Source: Hyperoplus lanceolatus (lineage: Eukaryota > Chordata > Actinopteri > Uranoscopiformes > Ammodytidae). Taken from it: 64,000 nt of DNA. Every line of letters begins with the position of its first letter. The stretch's first letter is position 1. Position numbers and translations under genes: made by a program. This document shows positions 24,529 to 36,461 of this stretch, piece after piece. Where the stretch lies: NCBI GenBank assembly GCA_026929865.2, contig CM049409.1:11038952-11102951 (forward strand), written 5' to 3'. The notes under the pieces are model-generated. The model saw only the letters and a program-made list of their open reading frames with translations. It was not told where the DNA came from and ran no database searches.

Positions 24529-24662
24529 TTTTGTACTTCTATCTTTGTGGGGACACTAATTGACATAATGCATTCCCTAGCTCCTTACACTAACCATCAA
24601 AACGAATGCCTAACCCCAAACATTGCACTTACTCTAGCCTAAACTTAAATTTAACCTGAACC
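24527..24662. repeat. Dispersed fish repeat (tttgtggggacac...)
   Basis: The sequence ctttgtggggacactaattg followed by cctaacc-like words is a well-known teleost intergenic repeat that usually abuts CA tracts, as here. Confidence 0.5.
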
Positions 24663-24663
24663 T

Positions 24664-25115
24664 TAAAGGTCAGGACACACCGGCCAGATAATCGCCGTCG
24701 TAGTGTCGGTAGGGGGTCGGGACACAAATCTGTTTGGTGTGTCCCGTGACGTCGGCCGACGTAGAGGTCGTCGGGCTTGTTTTGCGCCGATTGAACATGT
24801 TCAATCGGCGGCCGACTGTCTTTCATTTGGAGCAATTTGATTGGTGGAGGGCTAGCGAATCAGTGAAGCCCGGAAGTGAGGCGGGTAGCACAAACAGCTA
24901 ACAACAGCTAGCCATCGTTTTAATGTGTTTGTTCATTTCGTTTTGCGAGTACTCACATGCATCAACCCTTGTTGACTGCTCGACACCATGCTCGACACTT
25001 TCTGCTAAAAATTGTGCTCTTATGGTCCATAAATATAAATACGTATTTCTATCAATGTTTATGCCCTAGAGAGCCGTCCCATCATTTCTGGTCCTCTCAA
25101 ATATGCCTGTGCAAG
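24664..25115. mobile_element. Copy B of the AAGGCCAGGACACACC MITE, right end lost
   Basis: It matches 8301-8745 closely from its left end (TTAAAGGTCAGGACACACC). It then jumps to gcctgtgcaagt and dissolves into the (CA)n at 25117, so the right terminus is missing. Confidence 0.75.
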
Positions 25116-25116
25116 T

Positions 25117-25132
25117 ACACACACACACACAC

Positions 25133-25199
<67 letters not shown>
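25117..25199. repeat. (CA)n microsatellite
   Basis: CA repeat with one acaac interruption near 25131; it lies about 180 bp before the first coding exon of rgs. Confidence 0.95.
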
Positions 25200-25201
<2 letters not shown>

Positions 25202-25376
25202 TAAGTCATTTTGTTTATTTCATTTCCCCCTCCTGTAAAAAGATATATTGCTGGTGGAAAAAAAGTCAATTTGAAACTGGACACTGTTTTCATGTCATCA
25301 GTTTTGAGTTGGGTATTTAACTGTTTACTTCCTGTGTGAATCCATTGTGAAGCCCCGGAGTGTGAGTGGAGTGGAG

Positions 25377-28300
25377 ATGAGAAAAAGGCAGGCTGCACAC
25401 ATCGAGGCCCCACCCCAGGCCCCCGGTCAGCCCCGACCCCCGGCCTGCTGCCTCTGCTGGAGCGGCTGCTGCAAATGTCTCTGGTAAGAAAATAACTACA
25501 TTACATACATTGTTATACTGTGCCATACACTCAGTCTCTGCAGAGTTTGGCTGTCCCAATGCGCAACTTTTCTGTTTTGGTTCACTCTTAGTTGCTCTCA
25601 TAGTGTCATTTTCACCCACCCAAGGTACTGACTTCATAGGGTGAAAATAATAAGTCAATGTTTTGTTCACACCTGTTGTTCCAGCAGTAATCAGGTTCAA
25701 ATTTGTATGAAATAACTGGGCATAGATAGTGGCACCCTGGACAGAAGGTCAGAATTTGCAACTTCAGTCCTTTGCGCTTTTCATTAGACATTTTGTTGGG
25801 TGATAAACAAGAGTACTCTCGTAAAGAACTCCCTCGTAAAACTAAGTCAATATTTCACCGCAAAGAACACACAGAACACAGAGCTTAAAGTCAACATGAT
25901 AATCTGTAGGGCTGGGTATCGTCAAGAACTTCGCGATACGATACGTATCACGATACACTGGTCACGATACGATATATCACGATATATTGCGTATCTTGAT
26001 ATATCACAATATATTGCGATATTCCATAAACAAGTTGCCTTGTCAAACATAACAGCACAATATATTGATAATTGCACAGACAAATGAAGTCAAAAATATT
26101 TCATTCACAACTTCCTTTACAAAATTGATCTAACTTCAATAGTCAGTATTCTAAAGGCTCAGGACTGACAGCAGACATGGGTTTGAATCTGACCTGTGAT
26201 TGTTCTCTGCATTTCATTCCCTCTGCCCCATTTCATATATGTCCCTCTGCACTGTCAATAAAGCCATAAAAAAAAATCAGAAAAAATCAATTTTTAGCTA
26301 TAAAAATCGATACTGATATCGCGAAACTAAGTATCGCGATATCGATTTTTTACACAGCCCTAATAATCTGCCACTGTTCGTATAGATTAATGTACATTTT
26401 TGATAATTAATAGAGGATATATCCACTGTATGAAGAGCTTTACAATCATCCAATCAAAGCAATGTCTGAATTTATCCTATATAATCATAAAATAAGCAAC
26501 CTTTATCCTGTTGCCTAAGCTTTGTGTCCGAGCCGGCCCGAGGCATAAGCGAACTAAGCGGTCGCTTAGGGCCCCCGACCGCCAGGGGGGGGCCCTCCAA
26601 AAAAAAAACATCATATTATGCAAATGTAAGTTATCATACAAAAAAAGGAATACAATGTTTTGGTCTAGATAATCAATAGCCTAAAAATGTAATCAGTTCA
26701 TCTGGGAGGTAATCCGAAATTATCTGATCATGTCACGTTCACGACCTAGCACAGTGTGTATTGAGTTTATTTAAAAACAATTGGAAATGGGGCTGCCTTC
26801 AGTTGCCCATGTATAGTCTATAGCCTATTTCAGCCTCATCTGTGGAAATAAAGATAGAGTAGCTGGACAACAGAGTTATTCTGCTTCGTTCCTCACACAG
26901 CATTTAAATGCATTCATTATATTACAGAGAAATATGTCCCGTAAAAGAAAAAGAGCTCCAAGCCCAACCCAGAGGACCCTCCATAATATTTTATTTTATA
27001 TTCATATTTTTATTGAAAATCCATGTGTCCTTCTTCAATAGCTTCTAATTCATCTGACCCAGTGTCTCCAAATTATTTGTTCACACAAAATTTCTCAGAT
27101 TCAGCCTCTTAATTTTCCTCTCAAAGTGCACCAGATTCATGCATTGCACTTTAAAAACGTTAAAAAAATCTCCGGGGGGGGCATATCCCCGGACCCCCCT
27201 AGGAGGGTCTGAATCTCGCCTGTCTAATATTTTCGTACAGCTGCACAGTGGAGGCACTAACGGAAAACAATGGGTGTGTGAATGATATTTAACAAAGATC
27301 TATAGTTTCAGCAGCGCTAATATTGGAGAGGGGCCCCCTAATCATATTTCGCTTACGGCCCCATGAAGGCTTGAGCCGGTTCTGCTTTGTGTTGATTGAA
27401 AAACACAAATACTTACACAGATCTGGTGCCTGATCCAGTGCCTTGGGGCCAGTCAATGTTTCTACAAACCAATTCATGTTTGAAAAGTTTTCATAGATTA
27501 ATTCAGCTGTAAAGTCAATTCAAGGGCTTCCTCTTATCAGCTTCAAAATGATAGAAGTTCCATGAAGAAGACACAAGTTGCTTTTTTTCTTGTAGGTGCT
27601 TCAGTCTTTGTTATTCTGTCTCACCTTGGTTGTGTACACTGTTGGGGGGTAACACGAAAATGTCCCTGTCATTAGCACATTTCCATTTGTCTTTGTCCTT
27701 GTCTTGTCAACAATCAGAATTGTTCAGTACTGCAGCCCCCGCCCCAAATTTCCTGAACCTTTTTTTAAAGTACTTACTTAGAGACTAGATTTAGACCCTG
27801 GTTCCACACAGACTTCCTCCATAGGTTCCTGGTTCCTGGGGAAAGTTCCTGCGGTGGAAATGCGGTAACATTTTGCAGAATGTTTGTAACGAGACGGTTC
27901 CTGCACCATCAGCTTGGCTGTAGTAAAGATTAGGGCCCGACCGATATGGATTTTTGGGTGCCGATGCCGATTATTTTCTGAGAAAAATTACGATAACGAT
28001 TAAATCGGCCGATTTTTCTTTTTTTTAAATCCCATAAATATATATTGAAAACATTAACTTTTTTGAACCATTAAATATATATAAATACTTGTTACTGTCA
28101 AAAGGTGTACAGGAACTTTTTATTTATTGAAATATGCATTATCTAAAAAAAAATAAAGTGTTGCAAATATAACTAAAGTGACATGACGCATTTTAAACTC
28201 AGACATTAAGCATTTTATTTAACTGCACCCAACCCTCTGGAACTCCCTCCCTCCAAACATCAGCATCTCAGACTAAATAAACTCAATCAAAAGTCCACTC

Positions 28301-31300
28301 AAAACTCACCTCTTTCAGAAAGCATAATTACACCGGACTCCACTCCAAACCTTATCTTTAATTTGTCTGTATTTTGTTTTATTTTTCTATAAGTATGATT
28401 TTCTATATGTTTGATATAAAGTGTCTTTGAATGATCTCCAATAAAGCACTATATAAATTCTATATAATAACTATAGTAATATCAACTACTATTAACAGTC
28501 AAGAGATGACCAATAACTCTGATATTGGTGTCATGGGGAACTGTCATGTGTAAATTAATCCAATGTATTACAACACACATGCTGCTGCTGTTAATATGCT
28601 ATAAGGCAGCAATGCATCTCACTCAGCATGATTGCAGAAAAAAAATAAAAATAAAAAGTCGGCCATTTTGCCGATGCCGATTTTTCAGAGATTTGCTATA
28701 ATCGTCCGATTAAATTGGCCGGCCGATATATCGGTCGCGCCCTAGTAAAGATGTGTGTGCAAAGTTATTATGGGAGTATACGTATTATTGTAGGTGTTTC
28801 ACTGTACTGGTAGGGGTCCTTCACTCTAAAGCAGCTATACTGAGGCTCACAAGCCCTGTGACATGCCTTTTGGATTTTAGGGGAGTGACAGTGTAATGCA
28901 TTTGCTCTGTGTCTTGTGGGGCAGAGAGACAGGATGGGTTGTCATCTTATTACCCCTATTACCTAACCCTAACCCCCCTAGGCCCCCTCCATGCGACTGT
29001 CTTGGAGGAGATGCAGGGGACAAAAACATTTCTCGTTTTAACATTTGTGTTTGTAAGATTAAGCAAACAAAAGATGGCTTGCGAACTTTACAGGCACTGT
29101 ATGTTGATTATTTATTTTTCTATTACTTTGGACGGATAGTTGCAGCTTTTATTCTTACCCTCGCACCTGAAACTTATACATTTGCACAAGACGTATGGCG
29201 CCAGATTGCCGCTGAGCAAGGCAGCCGAGGCAGTGAGTGCAGCTGCCCTCTCTGCGGCTGCAGATCAGTGAATGAAACATTGTTTTCCAGCAGTGAATGG
29301 TGAATGTCCTGCTTCTTTCACACCACTACATCTGAAGTGGCGGCAGCTTGTGGACTGGGGGGGGGGGGGGGGGTGTGCGAGTGTGTTTCAAGGAAATGCT
29401 GGCGTCAGATCACCTGAATAAGGCTGGAATATAAGTGTCAAGGCTGGTAATTTGCCTTTTTTGGTGCAAGTTTGTGTCACACAGCTAAGCTTACATGTAA
29501 ATCACTGAATGTTCTCTGTTAAATATATATTATATTTTTTACTCTGATCAGTGTCATGCTGAGCCATTTGGCAAAAATCTTGTGTGAGTAACAGGAGATC
29601 TTGGCTGATGATGGGGTGAAGTTTTAGAGACTGAGGGTGAGTGTGTACGAGTCGAGTACTAGTATTCCTGGATCGCGGCTAACTGTTGCATTCAGTTTGT
29701 CTGTCTCTTTGACTTTCTAATGCCCTCAAACCCCTCCTCACCCGCGCTCACACAAGGCCCTTATCTAACTGGGATTCCTCTATTTCCATCCCCACATCAC
29801 ATGCAAAACAGCTGTGAAGAACAGCCTGTATATTTAGCCGTATTGTGAGGGCGCTGGGGGGGCCTGGCTTAGCCCATTACTGACGCACAATGGGGACTTT
29901 GACAAGAGACAGCAAGAGGAAGGAAAGATCCTCCACGGTGGGACTAAAAATAGACCGATAAGACAGAGAGTCTACCGTGTGGGTTTTTCGAATGTGTACA
30001 TAACAACTCCAACTGAAGCTTTATTGTTTTGTTTCCTTTTGAATGTGTGGCAACATTTACTTTCAATGGCTGAATGCTGATGCTTCCCAGTGTAATTAAA
30101 AGCTGAAAAAGAAAAAAATCAAATTTCCTAAAGCCAAAGTAGAAGTCTTCAAATTGGTTTTGTCCAGAACCAAAATATGTTCACATTAGCAATAAATCCT
30201 CAAAAGTGAAAATCTGTAACTAGATAATGTTTGTAATATGCTTGAAGAATTACTCGGGCAATTCAATTATTAAGTTGCTGACTCATTTTCCATCAGTCAT
30301 TTATTTTTTCATGACGGACTGCATAAGGTGGTGAACTATTTCAAGGGGTGCTCCAAAAATGTAGCACTTTCATGAAGTTGGGAGACTAAAGAATGGACCC
30401 ACAAGTGAAGCAGCAGAGGCTGAAGCTATTCTCACTCTCGGTCTTAATTGTGTGTCAAACTCCCAAAAATGATGGGTCCTACATTTCCCATAATGCAAAC
30501 TCAACAGCGTGATCTCACTTGAGTCATTTTGTCAGACTTTGACAAACTCCTTCAGCAACAATAGACTGCTACAGTAGCTGGTCCACTGATTCATACTTAG
30601 TGCATGCCTTACTATGTTGGGGTTCCATTGACCAAGGTCTAAACGGTGACATGAAACACGTTTTATACTTCCCTTATTGATCAGAATCAATATATTGTAT
30701 CAGCCTACTAAAACAACCTTAGTTTCCAATTTATATCCAGGTATATCAGAATTAGGTTTATTCATTGAAATTAATTTAAAATACATTTAAATGAAAAAAA
30801 CTATTACTGATATGTAAATGGAGCTCTCCATCTTCAAATGAATGCAATGATGATTCAAATGTTTCCATTTAAACTGCCAGAAACCTCCAGTCATTTGAAC
30901 ATTTTATTTTGTCTATTCCAGGAATGAAGACAGGCTTGAGAGGAGTGAACGACAGACCTGTACTAAGATGGACAGTATTGAAGCTGGAGATGAACAGTGA
31001 GTCTAACTAGGCCCCTCCCTCGATCACTTTCCTGTTTGTGTCAGTATGATTGCAAGTTTTCGTGTCTCTGTTGATCTCACGCGCATGTATCCCCCCGACT
31101 GTAGACAACCCACTCTAGATGAGGTGCTGTCGTGGGCTCGGAGTTTTGAGATGATGCTTCGCTCATTGGAGGGCCGGGAGGTGTTCCGCGAGTTCCTGCG
31201 CTCCGAGTACAGCGAGGACAACCTGCTGTTCTGGTTGGCTTGTGAGGAAATTAAAAAGGAGACGGATCCCTCAGTGGTGGAAGAGAAGTCTAGGATCATA

Positions 31301-32024
31301 TACGAAGACTACGTGTCCATATTATCACCCAAAGAGGTACCGACTACCAGCTTTTTTTCCCTCTGTCTTTTCTTCTAGTGTCACCCATGAGGTTGACACT
31401 TGTGGTTCTGAATAAAATGTCTAAGGCATCAGGATGAATTGCAATAACTTTATTAATCTCCTTACTTTCCCATCCAGCGCCATCATTGTGTCAAATTTTA
31501 AAATAGTCCAATACCTAAGTTTATCACCAATTAACTGCAAAACTAAAAACATTACAATCAGCCATGTTTTAAAAGGAAAATGTCTTTTACCTAATAAGCA
31601 AATGTTAATATGCCTAGATTCTATACTAACATTTTGAACACACTTAACAATAACCCTCAGCGTTGTCATTTTCATGCTGAAATTAGCTTTGAGCTTAAAG
31701 TATAGCAGTGCTAATAATAAAAGTAAAGCCTCACAACATCCTGTGGATTCACTCTGATGTCTTAAGATAGCCCAGTCTGGTACTCCATACACCACACCAT
31801 TCTTTATTAACGGACTCTCCATTCCCAAACCCCAGGTGAGTCTGGACTCGCGGGTCAGAGAAGGAATAAACCAGACCCTGACGGAGCCCAGCAACCTGAT
31901 GTACGAGGAGGCCCAGTTCCAGATCTACACCCTGATGCATCGCGACTCCTACCCGCGTTTCCTCAACTCCTCCGTTTACAGAGACCTCCTGGCCAACAGG
32001 AGGCGCACCTGCCTCGACACCTAG
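25377..32024 (+). CDS. Regulator of G-protein signaling, RZ subfamily (RGS17/19/20-like)
   Basis: Coding exons join(25377-25483, 30922-30996, 31105-31336, 31836-32024), 200 aa plus TAG. All junctions are GT-AG and in phase. The start at 25377 gives MRKRQ, as in RGS17/RGS20. Residues 24-35 form a cysteine string (CCLCWSGCCKCLW), the palmitoylation membrane anchor of RZ proteins. A linker with TKMDSIEAGDE follows. The RGS box (about 64-185) has REFLRSEYSEDNLLFWLACEE, the invariant YEDYVSILSPKEV | SLDSRVREGIN exon junction and QIYTLMHRDSYPRFLNS. RZ proteins are GTPase activators for Gi/Gz alpha. Family members are about 210-217 aa, so the length is normal. The paralogue cannot be fixed by eye: EDYVSILSP and REGIN recall RGS19, TKM.SI recalls RGS17, and the MRKRQ start suits RGS17/20. 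Mammalian members have a denser cysteine string. Confidence 0.93.
25907..26362. mobile_element. hAT-type MITE with perfect 8-bp duplication
   Basis: The ends TAGGGCTG and CAGCCCTA are flanked by ataatctg at 25899-25906 and 26363-26370. The interior is dominated by gatacgatat/cgatatatcg palindromic words. It is 456 bp, in the rgs intron between the first two coding exons. Confidence 0.92.
26528..27384. mobile_element. hAT-type element with perfect 8-bp duplication
   Basis: The flanks ctttgtgt at 26520-26527 and 27385-27392 define the ends. The terminal repeats have diverged (GAGCCGGC near the left, GAGCCGG near the right, inverted). Inside are a block also found in the fold-back element (757-925 against 26702-26845) and one shared with the hAT at 2835-5662. 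A doubled ggcccc motif lies close to each end. It has no coding capacity. Confidence 0.85.
27931..28744. mobile_element. hAT-type element with perfect 8-bp duplication
   Basis: The left end TAGGGCCCGACCGATAT and right end ATATCGGTCGCGCCCTA are inverted copies, flanked by gtaaagat (27923-27930, 28745-28752). The sub-terminal sequences (aatcggccgattttt) are also inverted. It is 814 bp and non-coding; a family common across vertebrate genomes. Confidence 0.93.
28753..30921 (+). other. Remainder of the rgs intron before exon 30922
   Basis: It holds a short ctaaccctaaccc run near 28965 and a poly-G run near 29357. A 135-codon open frame at 28896-29303 lacks recognisable content. The intron closes with gtctattccag at 30911-30921. 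Confidence 0.5.
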
Positions 32025-33856
32025 AGCCCTCCACCCTCCCTCAATGCCAACGAGACGACTACTTAAACTTCAAATACTACTATGGTGCCAGAAGTCGGGT
32101 TTGGAAAAAAAAAATCTCTCACTCTTTTTTGATTGAAAAGACTGAATGACATCAAAGATAGCTGTTTTAAATTTTTCTTTGTTTTTATTAATATTTTTTA
32201 AAGCAGTTTTTATCCAGTTCTGCACTGGAGCAACGTCGGCCTTTGCTGGTTGGTTATTGGTCAATTTAAGACCATTAATGCTGGCCAGTGATTGTGATTG
32301 ATGCTCACAGTTTGTGCTGTTTGTAACGGCTGTGAGTGGCCAACCACACATGTCAGCTATTGGTTGAAATGGCCAACCGGACGGCCAGCTGTTGGTTAAC
32401 TGTGGACCAGGACTCCTCAGGCGATGGGGACAGAGAAAGAGAGAGAGACAAAAGAGGACAAGCCAACTGTTCCTGTACTGTAATATTTAGACCTCATGCT
32501 TTCTACCCTCACTTCAATATTCTCTTATTTACTTTCAGATTGTTCTTTTGTTTTTCCACTTCTGTCCCATTCCTCAGATGTGATACATTTTTGTTTTTCA
32601 TTTCTTGATTGTTCAAACATGACACCCAGTTGTTGGTGGGAGTTTGCCCGTCTCTATCCGTTCAGCCAGCAGAAGGCTGTGCATGTAACTCTGTCTCTCT
32701 ACAGTAGCTTGACGATGTTAGCCGCGGACTGCAACCGTTGATTTGAATATTGAGATGTATTAAGAAGACAGGGGGGACCTGTCTCTCTGTCTGGCTGTTT
32801 ATGTTCACTGAAGGGAAAAAAAGTACACCTCTGCCATTTTAAAGCTAACTGCAGTTTTTTTTTTTATTGAGGAGATTTGACGGCTTCTGCAGTAAGGGCA
32901 GCAGCAACACCTTCCCGTCCATCCACCTGTCCATCTGTCCGTCCGGCCAAGCACTTTCTTTCATTAGGATTCTTTAACTGGGAGAAGTAAGGGCTAGAAT
33001 TGTGGTTGGGCAGCTACATCTATGACTATTACTCATGAAATATAAACAAACAAAAAAATCTCTCCCCTGAGAAAATCACAATGCCTTTATGTGGAAGGAA
33101 AGGCGGCAAAAGCGTTGCCAGAGATTTTTTCTGGAAAGCAACTACAGTTTATCGAACAATTCCCTTCCTCCCATCTTTTATCCCTCCGCCTCCTCATCCT
33201 CCCTTCAACTCAGACCATCACAGCCTGACAAGCACAGGTGCCCAATGTGGGGAGGGAGGGGGACACAGCTGGAGAAAATAAAAGAACAACCCCACATTGA
33301 ATCCAAATGTTCACCATTTTGGAAGTTCTTGATGAGAAAAAGAGGGTTTACCATTTTAGTGTTTTAAGTGAATTGTACATTATGGGAAAGCTGGTTCAGC
33401 TTGGCTTCGGCTTTAGATGCTGTAGGTTTAACATTACTGTCCGCACTTCAGATATGTGACCCGGGTGCCAAACACGATGTCAAAGATGCTGTAAAGAAAT
33501 CTAAGATGTGACTTGTCACCAGGCTGCATTCGCGGCCATTTTTTTGTTTCTCCAGAACACGAGGCTGGAGGAGTGTATGGTGGTCCTTCAGTTAGGTTCT
33601 GCTAACTCAAAACATTTTTTTACCAGAGCTAGTGACGAGGGTTGGTGTGATAATGCCAACATCCTAACGTAGCGGGCTAGCGGGGACGTTTGCGTTGTCA
33701 TGCTACGTGCTAACTAGGTTTCAGCATGTTGTAGTGTAGGCAAACAGTTAGCATGCTTGTGCTAGTCATGCTAATCCTGTGCCCCACTGCCAGTCCTCAC
33801 ACACTCTGGTTTGTTTTTTCTAATCTGACTTTGACAGCATGCTATGATAATGGCTA

Positions 33857-33968
<112 letters not shown>

Positions 33969-36455
33969 TGTATGATACAGTTACACACTTAACAGAAAAA
34001 TGTATTTAAAATCTAAAATTAACTTTGAAAAGGGTTCTTGCCAAATGTCCCCATTAACATTTTTTTTAGTATCTAAAAGGACATTTAGTTTTTTGATGAT
34101 GTAAACATTGAACATGAACTCTGTTCCTGGCCTGTGGATGTGCAGTAGAAAGTGCATGATTGCAGTATATGCTATTCTTTTCTTTCTTTCTTTCCTTTAT
34201 AAAATAACTGGGCCTCCAGGTATATTGATTATATGACATGATGGATAACAGACCTCTTGGTTTGGTTTGGTTCAGTCTTTAAGTGTCAATGCAACAGTGC
34301 CACTCCTCACTAATAAATGTAGGCATCCACGTTGCCGCCTCCTTAAACTACCTGAAGTTCACGTGCCAAGTTTGGTCTACATTAATTTAAAGAGTAGACG
34401 GTGCAGGGTATCTAGCAGACTATTGAAGTGCAATTGGATTTAGTTTGTGAATATAAATAGGAGTCTATTTTATGTTGTGTCCCACTATGTTAGATTGGTT
34501 TTGGATTATAAATGACTAAACATGACACACTTGATATATACTCAAAATATTCTGTAGGATTTCTCAAGAAAAACAATCTCCCTCTGGTTTACTTTCGCAA
34601 TATGAATTAAATAAGAAACCAGAAAGTTACATTATCTTAAAAAAAAAATATATATATATTCAAGTCCTCTGCTAGAGCCTAAATGGAAAGGACTCCATGG
34701 AGTTATGGGATATTGAGTTCTCCTCCAGACTTATTTTCACTTGCTTGTGTTAGATAATGCTTACTGGATTCAGCTTTCAGTTGTTTCAGTTCAGTTGAAT
34801 TGACACTGTAAAGTCAAGAAGGCAAGTCTAAACCAATAATCAGCCAAAATATTTTCAGTGTTCCTTGTTCAGAATATATTATATCTAACCTGTGGCAATA
34901 CAGTACTCACACACAGAATACACATTAATACCCATAAGGACTTGATTGATATTGCTTAGCTACTTTAATGAAGAGCTTTGCATGCATGTGCTCAGTTGAT
35001 CAGAAGCAGAGGAATACACACAGTAATTGAGCAATCCTGATGCTGAAGGGTCAATTTTCACACTCACTCCTTGGAACAGTATAATTTCCAGGAAAACGTA
35101 AGCATTTTAAAAGTTGCATTTGGGCAACGCTGTAACTTTTATGATTCGGTAGAAGAAGGATGACTGTCTCTGACAAAGCTGTCTTGCAGACAAAACCTTC
35201 TTTTCTGTACAATACAGCTTTGTTTCCTTGTCGCTGAGTCTATACAGTAATCAATGCCAGAATGTTTCACCAAGAACCAGATCATGAAATCACGGTGCAG
35301 TTAAACCAAGTTTACATTTATAAATTGTGAGATGTGTGTACCTTAATAAAATACTCGTAAAAACTGTCAGTGTGAGCGGAGAAGCCGGCAGGTTTGTGGC
35401 TGGCGTGAGGCTCTGGCTCTGCCCTGTGCTGACTCTGTTAGCACTTTACAGGGTTTTCAGGGAGGACAGACCAAGCAGAAACCCGCTTTTTTTCTGCCGA
35501 CGTCCTTTCCTCTTAATTTATTGTGACTTTTACACAGTTGGGAGGAGGAGAGGTAAAGTACACGGTTGTTTATTTTTAATAACTGCATTTCAAATGTGGA
35601 TTTTAAAAGCAATGTTGATGTGAAGTGATGTGTCAACGCTGATTTTTTTTTTTTTTTGTCTTTTAAATTTTCATGGGCACCATGTGAGTGGGTTTTTGAA
35701 ACATGGCTGTGGTTTTATTGACTGAAAAAAAGGTTGAGAGCTAAAGTGTCCTGATGGGGTGGAGGAGGTTTGCGAAGCATCGGCCTTACTGACACGTTTC
35801 TTTTTTTTTCTTTGTATAAAAAAACAACAAACGTCTCTGTAGGCTTTTCACTACCTCTCATGTTGGTTAATTTATTTCACATCTAGTTGTCGATGTACAC
35901 ATTGTTTTTAGATCTACTTGAAGCCTAACACTGTAAACAGAATAATGTGCACAGAAAAATTACTATGTATATGACCAGAGGTTAAAGAGAGCTTGACCTA
36001 GTCCACATTATTATTTTGTTTGTTCGTTTTGTAATTATGTATGTATGTTTTGTTTTAAATTGTGTTGAGCTGAACTAGATTTTGCATCTCTGTAAAGAAT
36101 TCAGGAATCCACTGTCTAAGGGCTAATCCCATTTTTGCCTATGCAAATCTGTTACTGTGGGTGAGTTGGGAAAGGGCGAACTACCGCGACTTTCAGCTGT
36201 TTTAGATGGACCATGGTTTACATTGCCCTTTGCTGATATTCTTCAATCTTATTCAGCAAAAAATGTACGCTTATTTTTATTTCGTATAAATATTATATAT
36301 TAACATTTTATATATATACACACATACATACACAAATACATACGTGTGTGTGTGTATGTACTGTGTGTATATATATATATATATATATCAAATAATATAC
36401 AGAGAAAAAAGTATATGCCTTCGTGATGAAAAAAAAAGAATCCTTGCTGAAAACA

Positions 36456-36461
36456 AATAAA
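36456..36461 (+). terminator. Candidate proximal poly(A) signal of rgs
   Basis: AATAAA followed directly by tgtgtttttgtctg, a GT-rich downstream element. It would give a 4.4-kb 3'UTR. Confidence 0.4.

Noticed and set aside
28960-28980. ctaaccctaacccc run as interstitial telomere sequence
   Set aside because: Only about two and a half units; more likely part of a dispersed fish repeat.
28896-29303. 135-residue + strand frame
   Set aside because: Within the rgs intron, with no domain, no similarity and no supporting splice structure.
31421-31894. 157-residue minus-strand frame
   Set aside because: Antisense to the last rgs intron and exon; no recognisable content.
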